Shown in pieces: positions 54,040 through 63,856 of a stretch of DNA of 64,000 bases. The notes under the pieces are model-generated. The model searched no databases and had not been told where the DNA came from. It saw only the letters and a program-made list of their open reading frames with translations. This stretch comes from Rhizobiales bacterium GAS188 (GTDB lineage: Bacteria > Pseudomonadota > Alphaproteobacteria > Rhizobiales > Beijerinckiaceae). The position numbers and the translations under genes were made by a program. Position 1 is the stretch's first letter; the number at the start of each line of letters is the position of its first letter. The stretch lies in the NCBI GenBank assembly GCA_900104855.1, contig FNSS01000001.1, forward strand, positions 1,922,001 to 1,986,000, given 5' to 3'.

Positions 54040-55275
54040 CTACCGTCTCAGCTTCCAGAAGCTCGTGCCGTCAGACTGCTCCGCATCGATGCGTTGGCGT
54101 TGGCCCGGAGCTGTGTTGTTGCGCATGAGATCGTACAGATCGTGCAACAACGCCTCCGCCTGGGCGAAGTAGGAATGCCCCAAGAGGTCGATGTCGAAAT
54201 CCGGCACCGCTACGGTGTCGATATCGGCAGCCACCGTGTAGGGCTTGAAATAGCCGGCACGGGGCGCATCGTGCAGCTTCGACGACAGATGCACCGGCAA
54301 GTCGGCACCGGAAGCATAGAGCGTCGTGCGCTCGGCATAGGCGGGGTAGAGATGGGCGAGGTCGAGAAACAAGTCGCGATCGACGTCCGGCGCTGCGAGG
54401 AAGACCTGGCCGAACTTCACCTTGCCTCGCATCTCGGCATTGGCCGCGATCCGTTGGAGGGCGCGCAGCATCCCCCGGTTGCCCATGCTGTGCGCGATGA
54501 CATGCACCTTCTCGGCTCCGCAATTCGAGGTGAAGTCCACGAGGAAATCGGTGATCGCAGCTTCGCTTGCCTCGATGCTCGCCTCGTCGGCCGGATAGAG
54601 CGCGACGCTCCCGCGCGAGGGCCAGCTGAAGAACGCCGTCGCTCCCGTCACCTTCAGGTCGTAGCCGATTTGCGCCGCGCGGATCGCAGCGTCCTCGAAG
54701 CTCACATTGAAGCCATGCAGAAAGAACAGCGCCTGCGAGGACACGCCGCTCTCGGTTGCGGCCTGCATGGCGTTGCGGATCTCGGCGAAGAAAGCGTCCC
54801 GCTCCTGCCTCTCCACATGTTGCAGGCGGAGGCGGTCGTCGCGCAGGTCGAAACGTAAAAGACGGCGCCAGAAGCCGGAGCCGGTCTCTCCGAAGCGGTG
54901 CGCCTGCGGCACCAGCACCTCCACGCGGCCGCGGGTAAGGCGGTCATGGCGCTCGCCGGTGTAGCCATCGCCCTGCACCGTGGGCTTGCGGTTGGTGCCG
55001 AACCATACCGGATAGACCACGCCGCCGGCCTCATCGCCCCCTTTGACGTCGAGCGCACTCGCGGGGAGATCGGCAGCTACGGCAGCGGGCCGATCCAGTT
55101 CCGCCATAAGGGCACGGACCCGGCGTTCCAGCGCGGCGCGATCCGCCGCTTCGGCCGCCAGGCGCTGCAGGATCGTCTGTTCCAATGCCGTGGCGCGAGC
55201 GCGATCCGAGGCGCTGACGGCAGCTTCGAGCTGGGTGAGCAGGTCGGCGAGGGTGTCTTCACTGGGTGTGGTCAT
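54040..55275 (-). CDS. alpha/beta hydrolase of the DUF900 type
   Basis: A 411-residue hydrolase. The N-terminal 75 residues form a charged helical, possibly coiled-coil, region. The catalytic domain has FFLHGFNVSFEDAAIRAAQ and the nucleophile elbow VHVIAHSMGNRGML. VWFGTNRKPT is the characteristic start of the domain. GGGGGA precedes the ATG at 55275. Substrate unknown. Confidence 0.85.
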   Translation of the reverse strand: MTTPSEDTLADLLTQLEAAVSASDRARATALEQTILQRLAAEAADRAALERRVRALMAELDRPAAVAADLPASALDVKGGDEAGGVVYPVWFGTNRKPTVQGDGYTGERHDRLTRGRVEVLVPQAHRFGETGSGFWRRLLRFDLRDDRLRLQHVERQERDAFFAEIRNAMQAATESGVSSQALFFLHGFNVSFEDAAIRAAQIGYDLKVTGATAFFSWPSRGSVALYPADEASIEASEAAITDFLVDFTSNCGAEKVHVIAHSMGNRGMLRALQRIAANAEMRGKVKFGQVFLAAPDVDRDLFLDLAHLYPAYAERTTLYASGADLPVHLSSKLHDAPRAGYFKPYTVAADIDTVAVPDFDIDLLGHSYFAQAEALLHDLYDLMRNNTAPGQRQRIDAEQSDGTSFWKLRR

Positions 55276-55444
55276 GGCTGTCCCCCACGGCGGCAAGGAC
55301 CATCGTGCAGCGTTACTGATTCTTCAAACACAGTCAGATGCCACGCGGCAGGTCGGTTGAACTGTGTTTTCTCAAGGTCAGAGAATTGAGTTCCGACGCT
55401 ATCGGGCCGTGATCATCTTTCCTTCAACATCAGCCGAGCGTCAA

Positions 55445-55560
55445 GGACGGTATAGGTCGTCGGGCCTGTCGGGGCGTTCCACCGGCAAGAAAGTGCGGCC
55501 GAGACGGCCGCGGTCCCAGCGTAGCCGGGACCATGCGTCCCGCCCGCTCTCGGGCGCTCC
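55445..55560. repeat. dispersed repeat B, copy 4 (divergent)
   Basis: A GC-rich hairpin region with GCGGCCGAGACGGCCGCGG in place of the usual GGGCGGGACGCCCGCGG. It ends exactly where the alcohol dehydrogenase fragment begins, suggesting the repeat or its mobiliser marks the break. Confidence 0.5.
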
Positions 55561-55836
55561 ATCGAAGCCGTGGCGGTCGGTGGGCACATCTCGGTCATCG
55601 GCGTGCTCGAAGGCTTCGAGGTCAGCGGCAAGGTGGTGCCGCTGATGCTCAAGCATGTCACGGTGCGCGGCATCGGCGTCGGCCATCGCCGTGCGCTTGA
55701 GGATCTGGTGCGCGCCGTCGATCGCTGCGGCATCAAGCCCGTGATCGGTGCCGAATACCCCCTGACCGAGCTGCCCGCTGCGCTCGATCACCTGGCGAGC
55801 GGACCCTTCGGGAAGATCGTGATTCGCATGCCTTAG
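55557..55836 (+). pseudogene. zinc-type alcohol dehydrogenase, C-terminal fragment
   Basis: About 90 codons homologous to the last part of a medium-chain alcohol dehydrogenase (AVGGHISVIGVLEGF, GVGHRRALEDLVRAVDR, LPAALDHLASGPFGKIVIRM). The N-terminal GroES-like domain, zinc ligands and cofactor motif are absent, so it is a remnant. Homology begins right at the edge of repeat B. Its stop overlaps the convergent hydrolase stop by three bases. Confidence 0.8.
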
Positions 55837-56522
55837 ACGGCGCCGGCCGCTTCCTCGATCAGGGCGACGATATCGTCGGGATGCGAAGCCAGCGACGCGT
55901 GGCTCGCTTGCAACGTGATCGTCTTCTTGGGTTTCATGCGCTCCGCAAACCAGCGCTCGGTTTCGGGCGGGATCATCCGGTCATTCGCCGAGATCTGATA
56001 CCAGCTTGGTTTCACTTTCCACGCCGGCGGCCCGGACTTGTCGCCGAAACAGCGCGCCGCGATCGGCTTTTGCGTCAACGCCATCACCAGCGCCTCCGTC
56101 TCGTCGAGGTCCTGGCAGAAGCTTTCGCGGAATTTGTCCGGGGCGACCCAGAGAAATCCGTCCTTGTCCGGACGAATATTGGCTGCGCCCGGCGGCGGTT
56201 CTCGCATCGCGAAGATGCCGCCGGGAGTTTCCCCTTCATCGGGAGCGAAGGCAGCCACATAGACGAGACCAACGACATTCGGAAGGTGCCCCGCACCGGT
56301 GATGACCATTCCTCCGTAGGAATGGCCGACCAGCAAAGTCGGGCCGTCCTGCGCCGCCGCAAGCTTGCTCGTGCGGTGGACATCGTCGGCCAGCGATGTG
56401 AGGGGATTTTGCACCGCACATACGCGATAGCCTTTGGCATGCAGCGGCGGAATGACGTGACGCCAGTGCGAGCCGTCGCCCCATGCGCCATGCACCAATA
56501 GGATATTCGGCTTGCCAGGCAT
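55833..56522 (-). CDS. alpha/beta hydrolase
   Basis: A 229-residue hydrolase of the salicylate esterase (SABP2)-like group. The oxyanion loop is LLVHGAWGDGSHW and the nucleophile elbow is LLVGHSYGGMVITGAG. The catalytic Asp region is SANDRMIPPE and the His is in LQASHASLASHP. AGGAGG lies six bases before the ATG. Substrate unknown. Confidence 0.9.
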   Translation of the reverse strand: MPGKPNILLVHGAWGDGSHWRHVIPPLHAKGYRVCAVQNPLTSLADDVHRTSKLAAAQDGPTLLVGHSYGGMVITGAGHLPNVVGLVYVAAFAPDEGETPGGIFAMREPPPGAANIRPDKDGFLWVAPDKFRESFCQDLDETEALVMALTQKPIAARCFGDKSGPPAWKVKPSWYQISANDRMIPPETERWFAERMKPKKTITLQASHASLASHPDDIVALIEEAAGAV

Positions 56523-56740
56523 GATCGTCCTCCTGATCCGGGAACCCAGTCGAAGATGATCCGGCAGGCGAGGTTCGCGTGAGCCCAGGAGATTGGCAGC
56601 GACGAGATTATTGAGTGCGACTTGGAGCCTTCACGCGGACCCCTTCTGCCCGTCAGCAGCATAGGCGCCGAACGACACGCTATCAAACCGACACAGCTGG
56701 GGGTTTCGATCCTCTGCACTCCTCAGGTCAATGCCCGCTT

Positions 56741-57673
56741 TCACTTGAGCCGCTCGTCATTTTCGTCATTCCTGACAAGGCGCAGGATGTATGGAAAAAG
56801 GCCAAACCAAGCGCACAGCCCCTGTAGCCGCGTTCCGAATTGTCTGTGACCTTTCATCATTCGTAAGGCCAGGTCACGCCTCGCAAATGCATGACCGGCA
56901 GCGGCGGCCTGTTTCAGGAGTACATCCAACTCGTCTGGATGGCGCGCCAGATGCGGGTGTCTCTTGATCACCGCATATTGCCAGTAGAGCGAGGAAATGG
57001 GCTTGCGGATACCTTTTCGCAGCCATTCAAGCGCAATCTCTGGGTGGCCACTGTTAAGATGGAGGCGTCCAATGTCCCTTGCGACAATGTCTCGCCCACC
57101 GTCATACGCGGTCCGGTAGTGTTCGATCGCCTGGCCATAATCGCGGCGAACGCCGCTTGCGGTCCAGCACATCCATCCGAGCACCTCGTGAGCCCACGCA
57201 GAACCGGCTTCCGCGGCACTCCTGAGGACAGGTAGAGCTTCGTCGAAGCGCTTGTCCTTGAGCATTTTGTAAGCGTCTGCTTCGCTGACCCAACTGACCG
57301 ACGGCTGATAGCCTTGATCTGCGGCTTTTCGAACCCAGCGCTCCGCCTCTTCACGGTCGCCGGCTTCGTCGAGAAGCGCCGCCAAACCGTGCTGGGCTTC
57401 GGCGTGCCCCGCCACGGCAGCCTTCGAATACCATCGGTGCGCCTCAGCTTTGTCGGCGGCCACGCCGCGCCCGAAATAAAGAATATAGCCAAGCCAAGTC
57501 ATTGCTGGCGCCGAGCCCAGCTCCGCCAGCTTTTCGAAGCTGAGCCGAGCACCAGCCTCGTCACCGGCCTCATAGAGAGAGACGGCGGCTTCCAGCTCTT
57601 GGTCGAGGTCGGGCTGGCTACCCTCGTTCGAGGAGATCGGATTTTCAGGCACCGGAATGACCTCAAGAGGCAA
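56741..57673 (-). CDS. SEL1-like repeat/TPR protein
   Basis: A 310-residue helical-repeat protein. Several Sel1 repeats are visible (AMTWLGYILYFGRGVAADKAEAHRWY; AHEVLGWMCWTASGVRRDYGQAIEHYRTA). The C-terminus ends in a hydrophobic segment (LCAWFGLFPYILRLV), which may be a membrane or partner contact. The frame opens with TTG at 57673 and no good ribosome site, so the start is uncertain. Such proteins scaffold interactions. Confidence 0.78.
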   Translation of the reverse strand: MPLEVIPVPENPISSNEGSQPDLDQELEAAVSLYEAGDEAGARLSFEKLAELGSAPAMTWLGYILYFGRGVAADKAEAHRWYSKAAVAGHAEAQHGLAALLDEAGDREEAERWVRKAADQGYQPSVSWVSEADAYKMLKDKRFDEALPVLRSAAEAGSAWAHEVLGWMCWTASGVRRDYGQAIEHYRTAYDGGRDIVARDIGRLHLNSGHPEIALEWLRKGIRKPISSLYWQYAVIKRHPHLARHPDELDVLLKQAAAAGHAFARRDLALRMMKGHRQFGTRLQGLCAWFGLFPYILRLVRNDENDERLK

Positions 57674-57900
57674 AGGGCCAGGACGAAAATCGAGCGGGCG
57701 GATCGTTCAGACACAAATTGATCAAGCTGCGCTTGCGGCATTATCGACAATTTTTGGCGATTACCCGGATGTGCCGAGAGGGTTGACCGCCTCCAATCTG
57801 GAGCAAAAGAGACGGCCGGCATGGCTCCACCCCCTCCGCTTGCAGGCGCCATTCCCCAAGGCCATTTGTCAGTTTCCCCGGCTCGACCTATTGCCTGTGC

Positions 57901-58953
57901 ATGCGCCCCGACACTCTCCCGGCAGATCGCAGCGAAACCCCGCCCGACCACCCCCAGGTGGCATCCGGCCGCATCGGCGTGCTGCTTCTCAATCTCGGCA
58001 CGCCCGAGGGCACCGATTATTGGTCGATGCGCCGCTATCTCAAGGAGTTTCTTTCGGACCGGCGGGTGATCGAGACGCCGCGCTGGCTGTGGTGGCCGCT
58101 CCTCAACCTCGTGATCCTGACGACGCGGCCCGGCCGCAAGGGGCGCGATTATGCCTCGATCTGGAACAAGGAGCGCAATGAAGGACCGCTCAAGACCATC
58201 ACCCGGGCCCAGGCCGAGAAGCTCGCAAGCGCACTCGCCGGGCTCGGCCCACAGATCAGCGTCGATTGGGGGATGCGCTACGGGCAACCTTCGACGCGCC
58301 AGCGCATCGAGGCGCTGAAGGCGCAGGGCTGCGACAGGCTGCTGCTGGTGCCGCTCTATCCGCAATATTGCGCCGCCACCATCGCGACGGCCTGCGACAA
58401 GGCTTTCGAGGCCCTGTCGGGCATGCGCTGGCAGCCGACCTTGCGGGTCGCCGCGCCCTGGCATGATGACCCAGCCTATATCGAGGCTTTGGCCGCTTCG
58501 ACGCGCGGGCATCTGGGCCGGCTCGATTTCGAGCCCGACATGGTCATCGCCTCCTTTCACGGCATCCCGCGCGACTATCTCGACAAGGGCGACCCTTATC
58601 CGTGCTGCTGCTGGAAGACCGGCCGCCTGCTGCGCGAGGCGCTGCGCCTGCCGCCGGAGCGTTTCATGGTGACCTTCCAGTCGCGCTTTGGGCCCGCCGA
58701 ATGGGTGAAGCCCTACACCATCGACACGATGCGGGAGCTGCCGGGGCGCGGCGTGAAAAAGATCGCGATCCTGGCGCCGGGTTTCACGGCCGATTGCCTC
58801 GAGACGCTGGAAGAGCTCGATGTCGAGAACCGCTCGGCCTTCCTGCAGGCGGGCGGCGAACGCTTCGCCTATATCCCCTGCCTCAACGACAGCGACGCCG
58901 GCATGGGGGTGATCGAGACCGTGGTGCGGCGCGAGTTGAAGGGCTGGGTGTGA
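57901..58953 (+). CDS. hemH: ferrochelatase
   Basis: A 350-residue enzyme that inserts Fe2+ into protoporphyrin IX. The N-terminal VLLLNLGTPEGTDYWSMRRYLKEFLSD is diagnostic. The metal-inserting His220 is in ASFHGIPRDYLDKGD, followed by PYPCCCWKTGRLL. The second acidic helix is CLNDSDAGMGVIE. Three adjacent cysteines after the active-site region are unusual. The ATG has a weak ribosome site. Confidence 0.95.
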   Translation: MRPDTLPADRSETPPDHPQVASGRIGVLLLNLGTPEGTDYWSMRRYLKEFLSDRRVIETPRWLWWPLLNLVILTTRPGRKGRDYASIWNKERNEGPLKTITRAQAEKLASALAGLGPQISVDWGMRYGQPSTRQRIEALKAQGCDRLLLVPLYPQYCAATIATACDKAFEALSGMRWQPTLRVAAPWHDDPAYIEALAASTRGHLGRLDFEPDMVIASFHGIPRDYLDKGDPYPCCCWKTGRLLREALRLPPERFMVTFQSRFGPAEWVKPYTIDTMRELPGRGVKKIAILAPGFTADCLETLEELDVENRSAFLQAGGERFAYIPCLNDSDAGMGVIETVVRRELKGWV

Positions 58954-60200
58954 TGCAGCGACAGGTCGAGGCGTCGGCGAGGACCGGCAAAAGCGACGCG
59001 GCACTCACATCCTGGGGCCTCGTCGTCCTGCTGTTCCTGATCGGCGTGACGGCGGCGTTTCAGGTCGGCAAGGTTCCGGGCCAGCTTCCGGCCATCGCCC
59101 GCGAATTGGACCTGAGCTTGTTCAGCATCGGTCTGATCATCTCGATCTTCAGCCTGATCGCCGCGGTCGGCGGCATCTTTATCGGCTCGCTGGCGGATCG
59201 CTTCGGGAGCTTGCGGCTGATCGTGACCGGGCTCGCGCTCGGGGGCCTTGCGAGCCTGGCGGGCTCCTTCGCCGAAAGCGGCCAGGCCTTGCTGGCGAGC
59301 CGCGTCGTCGAGGGCTTCGGCTTCATCCTCGCCACCACCTCGACACCGTCGCTGATCGTCGCCGTGACCAGCGCGGCCGAGCGCAGCAAAGCGCTGGGCG
59401 TCTGGTCCATGTATATGCCCGCCGGCATGAGCAGCATGATGGTCTTTGGGGCTCTGCTCTCGGCGCTGCTCGGATGGCGGGGCATCTGGCAGCTCACCGC
59501 TGCTCTCAATCTCGCCTATGCGCCCGTCATCTGGCTGGTCTTCCGGACGCGTGCGACGCCGAAGCGTGCCGGAGCGCAACCTTCCCCGCGATTCAGGGAG
59601 GTCTTCGCGGCGGCGCTGCAACCGGGCCCGCTGCTTCTCGCTGGCTGCTTCACGGCCTATGCGGGCAATTTCCTGGCGCTGACCGGCTTCCTGCCCCTGA
59701 TGCTGGAGAGGAGCGGCGAAGCCTCGGCCGCCTTTGCGGGCTTCCTCACCGCCTTTGTGGTTGCGGCGAACATGCTGGGCAACGCCGCCTCGGGCTTCAT
59801 CGCCGAGCGCGGCCTGTCGCGCCCGCAGATCATCGCGATCGCCGCCGCCATCATGGGCATCGCGGCGGTTGGCGTCTTCCTCGACGAGTTGCCATTCGCG
59901 CTCCGCTATGGGCTGGCGCTCATCTTCTCGGCCGTGGGCGGCGTCATTCCGGGCACCTGCTTCGGCGCGGCCCAAAACTTCGCCGAGAGCCCCGCCAAGG
60001 CCGGCGCCATATTCGGCGGCCTGATCCAGGGCGCCGGCATCGGCCAATTGATCGGACCGCCGCTGGCCGCGGCCGCCGTGCAGGCCGTGGGCGGCTGGCA
60101 CGGTGATGCGCTGTACATCGCGGCTGGCGCCACCCTCAACCTCGTGATGGCGCTCGTTCTGTCGCGGCTGATTCCAGCCCCGTCGCGTTCGCATCGATAG
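58953..60200 (+). CDS. MFS transporter (CynX/NimT-like)
   Basis: A 415-residue, 12-helix transporter. The loop motif GSLADRFGSLRLIVTGLALG (motif A) is clear, and the helices alternate as in cyanate/nitroimidazole-type transporters. ATG at 58953 overlaps the hemH stop by one base, so the genes are cotranscribed. The substrate is not known, and coupling to hemH alone does not prove a haem function. Confidence 0.85.
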   Translation: MQRQVEASARTGKSDAALTSWGLVVLLFLIGVTAAFQVGKVPGQLPAIARELDLSLFSIGLIISIFSLIAAVGGIFIGSLADRFGSLRLIVTGLALGGLASLAGSFAESGQALLASRVVEGFGFILATTSTPSLIVAVTSAAERSKALGVWSMYMPAGMSSMMVFGALLSALLGWRGIWQLTAALNLAYAPVIWLVFRTRATPKRAGAQPSPRFREVFAAALQPGPLLLAGCFTAYAGNFLALTGFLPLMLERSGEASAAFAGFLTAFVVAANMLGNAASGFIAERGLSRPQIIAIAAAIMGIAAVGVFLDELPFALRYGLALIFSAVGGVIPGTCFGAAQNFAESPAKAGAIFGGLIQGAGIGQLIGPPLAAAAVQAVGGWHGDALYIAAGATLNLVMALVLSRLIPAPSRSHR

Positions 60201-60216
60201 AGGAGGCGCCGGCGAT

Positions 60217-60294
60217 GGGAGCGCGACCGTCCCGGTCGCCCTTACCTCCGCACCGCAGTGCCGGCAGAAGGGCGGGCGAGACGCCCGCGGTCCC
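60217..60294. repeat. dispersed repeat B, copy 5
   Basis: A 78-bp hairpin element between convergent genes (MFS and gcvPB): left arm GACCGTCCCGGTCGCCC, right arm GGGCGAGACGCCCGCGGTCC-like. Its position suggests a bidirectional terminator. Confidence 0.75.
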
Positions 60295-60305
60295 GCTGCT
60301 CGCGC

Positions 60306-61877
60306 CTACTCCGCGGCCTCGGCGACGGGCTGAGGCTTCGTCCATCTAAGCACCGGCTGGCGCGCGGCGCGCGTCTCGTCGAGACGCCGGCGCGGCGCGT
60401 GATATGGGGCGCCGGTGAAGCGCTCCGTGTCGCCGCGCTTCACCGCCAGCGCCAAGTCACGCAAACTGGCGATGAACAGGTCGAGCGAGGCCTTCGATTC
60501 CGATTCCGTCGGCTCGATCAGCATCGCTCCATGCACCACGAGCGGGAAATACACCGTCATCGGGTGATAGCCCTCATCGATCATCGCCTTGGCGAAATCG
60601 AGCGTGGTTACGCCCGTATCCTTGAGCCAGGCGTCGTCGAACAGGGCCTCATGCATGCAGGGCTTGTTTCCGTATGGCAGCGACATCAGATCGGCAAGGC
60701 AGGCACGCACGTAATTGGCGTTGAGCACCGCATCCTCGGAGGCCTGGCGCACCCCGTCGATGCCATGCGACAGCATATAGGAGAGGGCGCGCACGAACAT
60801 GCCCATCTGGCCCTGGAAGGCGCAGAGCCGCCCGAAGGGGGCCTCCGCGCCGGTCGCCTCCTCGGCATGCTCGACGAGCGCAAACCCCTCCCCGTCGCGC
60901 CGCAGGAAGGGCACGGGCGCGAAGCGTGCCAGACGATGCGACAGCACCACCGGCCCCGAGCCCGGGCCGCCGCCGCCATGCGGCGTCGAGAAGGTCTTGT
61001 GCAGGTTGATATGCATGGCATCGCAACCGAGATCGCCCGGCCGCGCCTTGCCGGCGATGGCGTTGAAATTCGCCCCGTCGGCATAGAAGTAGGCGCCGGC
61101 CGCATGCACGGCTTCGGCGATCTCGACGACGTCGCGCTCGAACAGCCCGCAGGTGTTCGGGTTGGTGAGCATGAGGGCCGCGACCTCGGGCGAGAGCAGG
61201 CTCTTCACCATGGCGGGATCGACCGTGCCGTCGGCACGGGCCGGCACCGCCTTGACGGTGAAGCCGATGAGGGCTGCGGTCGCCGGGTTCGTGCCATGCG
61301 CCGATTCCGGCACCAGCACGATCTTGCGGTTCTCGCCTCTCGCAGCGATCGCGGCCTTGATCGCCATCATGCCGCAGAGCTCGCCATGGGCGCCGGCCTT
61401 GGGCGACAGCGCCACCGCTTCCATGCCGGTGAGCTCGATGAGCCAGCGCGACAGATCGCCCATCAGCTCGAGCGCGCCGGGCACTGTCGAGAGCGGCTGC
61501 AGCGGATGGATGTCGCCAAACCCCGGCAGCCTCGCCATGCGCTCATTGAGGCGCGGATTGTGCTTCATGGTGCAGGAGCCGAGCGGGAAGAGGCCGGTGT
61601 CGATGCCGTAATTCTTCTGCGACAGGCGCACATAATGGCGCATCGCCTCGGGCTCGGTGAGGCCGGGCAAGGACAATCCATCCTTGCGCTCCAGCCCGCC
61701 GAGGCGCGTCGCAAAGGGGGCAGGCTCGTCGAGATCGACGCCCGTCGTCTCGGCGCGGCCGATCTCGAAGATCAGCGCCTCTTCCTGCATCAATGCGCGG
61801 TTGCCCGTGAAGGTTGGATGAGATTCATTCACGCCGGCAGCACGGCTGGAAGTTGGGCGACCTTGGCGGTTGAGCAT
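60306..61877 (-). CDS. gcvPB: glycine dehydrogenase (decarboxylating) subunit 2
   Basis: A 523-residue PLP subunit of the P-protein of the glycine cleavage system. Typical segments are LFPLGSCTMKHNPRLNERMA, SPKAGAHGELCGMMAI and INLHKTFSTPHGGGGPG, in which the Lys binds PLP. ATG at 61877 gives the normal N-terminus. The gene normally follows gcvPA directly; here a DUF559 gene lies between, with its stop three bases before this start. Confidence 0.96.
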   Translation of the reverse strand: MLNRQGRPTSSRAAGVNESHPTFTGNRALMQEEALIFEIGRAETTGVDLDEPAPFATRLGGLERKDGLSLPGLTEPEAMRHYVRLSQKNYGIDTGLFPLGSCTMKHNPRLNERMARLPGFGDIHPLQPLSTVPGALELMGDLSRWLIELTGMEAVALSPKAGAHGELCGMMAIKAAIAARGENRKIVLVPESAHGTNPATAALIGFTVKAVPARADGTVDPAMVKSLLSPEVAALMLTNPNTCGLFERDVVEIAEAVHAAGAYFYADGANFNAIAGKARPGDLGCDAMHINLHKTFSTPHGGGGPGSGPVVLSHRLARFAPVPFLRRDGEGFALVEHAEEATGAEAPFGRLCAFQGQMGMFVRALSYMLSHGIDGVRQASEDAVLNANYVRACLADLMSLPYGNKPCMHEALFDDAWLKDTGVTTLDFAKAMIDEGYHPMTVYFPLVVHGAMLIEPTESESKASLDLFIASLRDLALAVKRGDTERFTGAPYHAPRRRLDETRAARQPVLRWTKPQPVAEAAE

Positions 61878-61879
61878 GG

Positions 61880-62341
61880 TCAAATTCTCTTCGTCTGGTC
61901 GTTGCAAACGTCTCCGATCCCCCTCCCCCCGCGAGCGGAGCGAGTGGTGGGGAGGGTACGGGTGGGGGGCCGATCCGCCACAATTGCGATGATCGTTTCG
62001 ATTACCCCGTCGAGATTCTCGGCAACTTCATGGTTCCAGAACCGAACGACGCGGTAGCCCTCTTGGGCAAGATATGCCGTTCGGCGGGCATCCCGACGAA
62101 GCCCCTCCAGCCGGCCATGCTGATCGCCGTCGAGCTCGACGACGATTCGCAATCCGTGGTGCGCGAAATCCGCGACATAGGGACCGACAGGAGCCTGACG
62201 ACGGAAATGGCCTTGCGGCAGTTCGATGAGGCGCAAAGCATTCCAGAGGCGCCGCTCGGCCGGCGTCGCGTCACGACGCAGTGCACGTGCTCGCGGCGTG
62301 CGCGGATCTGAGCGAGCAGGCTCGCGCGTCATCTTGGGCAC
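61880..62341 (-). CDS. DUF559 (Vsr-like endonuclease fold) protein
   Basis: A 153-residue predicted nuclease of the very-short-patch-repair-like PD-(D/E)XK fold. DATPAERRLWNALRLIELP, FRRQAPVGPYVADFAHHGLRIVVELDGDQH and GYRVVRFWNHEVAENLDGV are diagnostic, with the D and E-x-D residues of the active site. It sits between gcvPA and gcvPB within 50-bp inverted repeats; the left repeat lies in its own 3' end (encoding PPTRTLPTTRSARGGRG). It appears to be an inserted cargo gene. Confidence 0.88.
   Translation of the reverse strand: MPKMTREPARSDPRTPRARALRRDATPAERRLWNALRLIELPQGHFRRQAPVGPYVADFAHHGLRIVVELDGDQHGRLEGLRRDARRTAYLAQEGYRVVRFWNHEVAENLDGVIETIIAIVADRPPTRTLPTTRSARGGRGIGDVCNDQTKRI
61921..61970. 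repeat. inverted repeat D, left
   Basis: A 50-bp sequence whose reverse complement matches 62404-62453 with one mismatch. It lies inside the 3' end of the DUF559 gene. Confidence 0.9.
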
Positions 62342-62403
62342 CCCCCACCCTTAGGGCTCGTCCGGGAATGACTTGCTTGATCCGGTGGTGTTTGTCTTGA
62401 GAC

Positions 62404-62453
62404 GCCCCCCACCCGTACCCTCCCCACCACTCGCTGCGCTCGCGGGGGGAGGG
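62404..62453. repeat. inverted repeat D, right
   Basis: The partner of 61921-61970. Both contain CCCACCCGTACCCTCCCC and a CGCTCGCGGGGGG tail. Together they bracket 433 bp containing most of the DUF559 gene. Confidence 0.9.
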
Positions 62454-62507
62454 AGGCGATCAGCGCTGATCGAACCCCTCCGGCGACGGTGACAATCGTC
62501 TCGACCA

Positions 62508-63848
62508 TCACAGCACCTCCTTCAGCGCCGCAACGAGCGCACCGCGATCTTCATCGGTGTTCACTTCGGTCGAGGCGAGGATGAGGAGATCGTCGAGGCC
62601 GGCCTGGGGGAGGAGACGCGACACCGGCACGCCGCCGAGCACGCCCTTGCGCGCCAGCGCTTCGATGGTCGGGGCGGCCGGGCGCGGCAGGCGCAGCGTG
62701 AACTCGTTGAAGAATGAGCGGTTGAGGAGCTCGACGCCCTTCACCTTCGATACCGCGTCCGCGAGCTTGACGGCGTTGGCGTGGTTGATGCGAGCGAGCC
62801 TCTTCAGCCCGGCCGCGCCGAGCAGCGTCATATGGATGGTGAAGGCGAGCACGCACAGACCGGAATTGGTGCAGATATTCGAGGTCGCCTTGTCGCGACG
62901 GATATGCTGCTCGCGCGTCGACAGAGTGAGCACATAGCCGCGCTTTCCCTCGGAATCGACCGTCTCGCCGCACAGCCTTCCCGGCATCTGGCGCACATAT
63001 TTCGACTTCGCGGCGAACAAGCCGACATAGGGCCCGCCATAAATGAGGCCGTTGCCGATCGACTGTCCTTCGCCGACCGCGATATCGGCCCCCATGGCGC
63101 CCGGCGGCGACACGAGGCCGAGCGACACCGCCTCCGTGAACACGGCGACGAGCAGCGCACCCTTGGCTCGGCAGGCTTCGCCGATCGCCGTGAGGTCGCG
63201 CAGATTGCCGAAGACGTCGGGCGTCTGCACCACGACGCAGGAGGTCTCGCCGTCGATATGGGCGATGATGTCCTCGGTCGCCATGACGTCGGGCGGCAGC
63301 GTCTCGACCTGATCTTCCGCCATCGCCGAGAAGGTGCGCACCACCGCCGCATAATGGGGATGCAGGCCGCCCGACAGCACCGCCTTGCGGCGTCGCGTCA
63401 CCCGATACGACATCAGCACCGCCTCGGCGGTCGCGGTCGAGCCGTCATACATGGAGGCGTTGGCGACCTCCATGCCGGTGAGCTCGGCGACCTGCGTCTG
63501 GAACTCGAAGAGATATTGCAAGGTGCCTTGCGCGATCTCGGGCTGATAGGGCGTGTAGCTCGTCAGGAACTCCGAGCGCTGGATCAGGTGATCGACGCTC
63601 GCCGGCACATGGTGCTTATAGGCGCCGGCCCCCACGAAGAACGGCACGCTCCCGGCCGACATGTTGCGGGCCGCCATCTTGCCGAGCAAGCGCTCGACCT
63701 GCATCTCGCCCTGACGGCGCGGCAGATCGAGCAGATGCGGCAGGCGCTTGTCGAGCGGGATGTCGGCGAAGAGATCCTCGATGGAGGCTGCGCCGATGCG
63801 GGCGAGCATGTCGCCGCGATCGGCCTCGGTCAACGGCAGATAGCGCAT
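62508..63848 (-). CDS. gcvPA: glycine dehydrogenase (decarboxylating) subunit 1
   Basis: A 446-residue subunit of the split P-protein. The start [19 protein letters not shown] and the segments [42 protein letters not shown], and [17 protein letters not shown] are typical. GGAGAG lies before the ATG. The upstream OsmC gene ends eight bases away, so gcvPA is in a larger unit that probably includes other gcv genes beyond the window. Confidence 0.96.
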   Translation of the reverse strand: MRYLPLTEADRGDMLARIGAASIEDLFADIPLDKRLPHLLDLPRRQGEMQVERLLGKMAARNMSAGSVPFFVGAGAYKHHVPASVDHLIQRSEFLTSYTPYQPEIAQGTLQYLFEFQTQVAELTGMEVANASMYDGSTATAEAVLMSYRVTRRRKAVLSGGLHPHYAAVVRTFSAMAEDQVETLPPDVMATEDIIAHIDGETSCVVVQTPDVFGNLRDLTAIGEACRAKGALLVAVFTEAVSLGLVSPPGAMGADIAVGEGQSIGNGLIYGGPYVGLFAAKSKYVRQMPGRLCGETVDSEGKRGYVLTLSTREQHIRRDKATSNICTNSGLCVLAFTIHMTLLGAAGLKRLARINHANAVKLADAVSKVKGVELLNRSFFNEFTLRLPRPAAPTIEALARKGVLGGVPVSRLLPQAGLDDLLILASTEVNTDEDRGALVAALKEVL

Positions 63849-63856
63849 GGTCTCTC

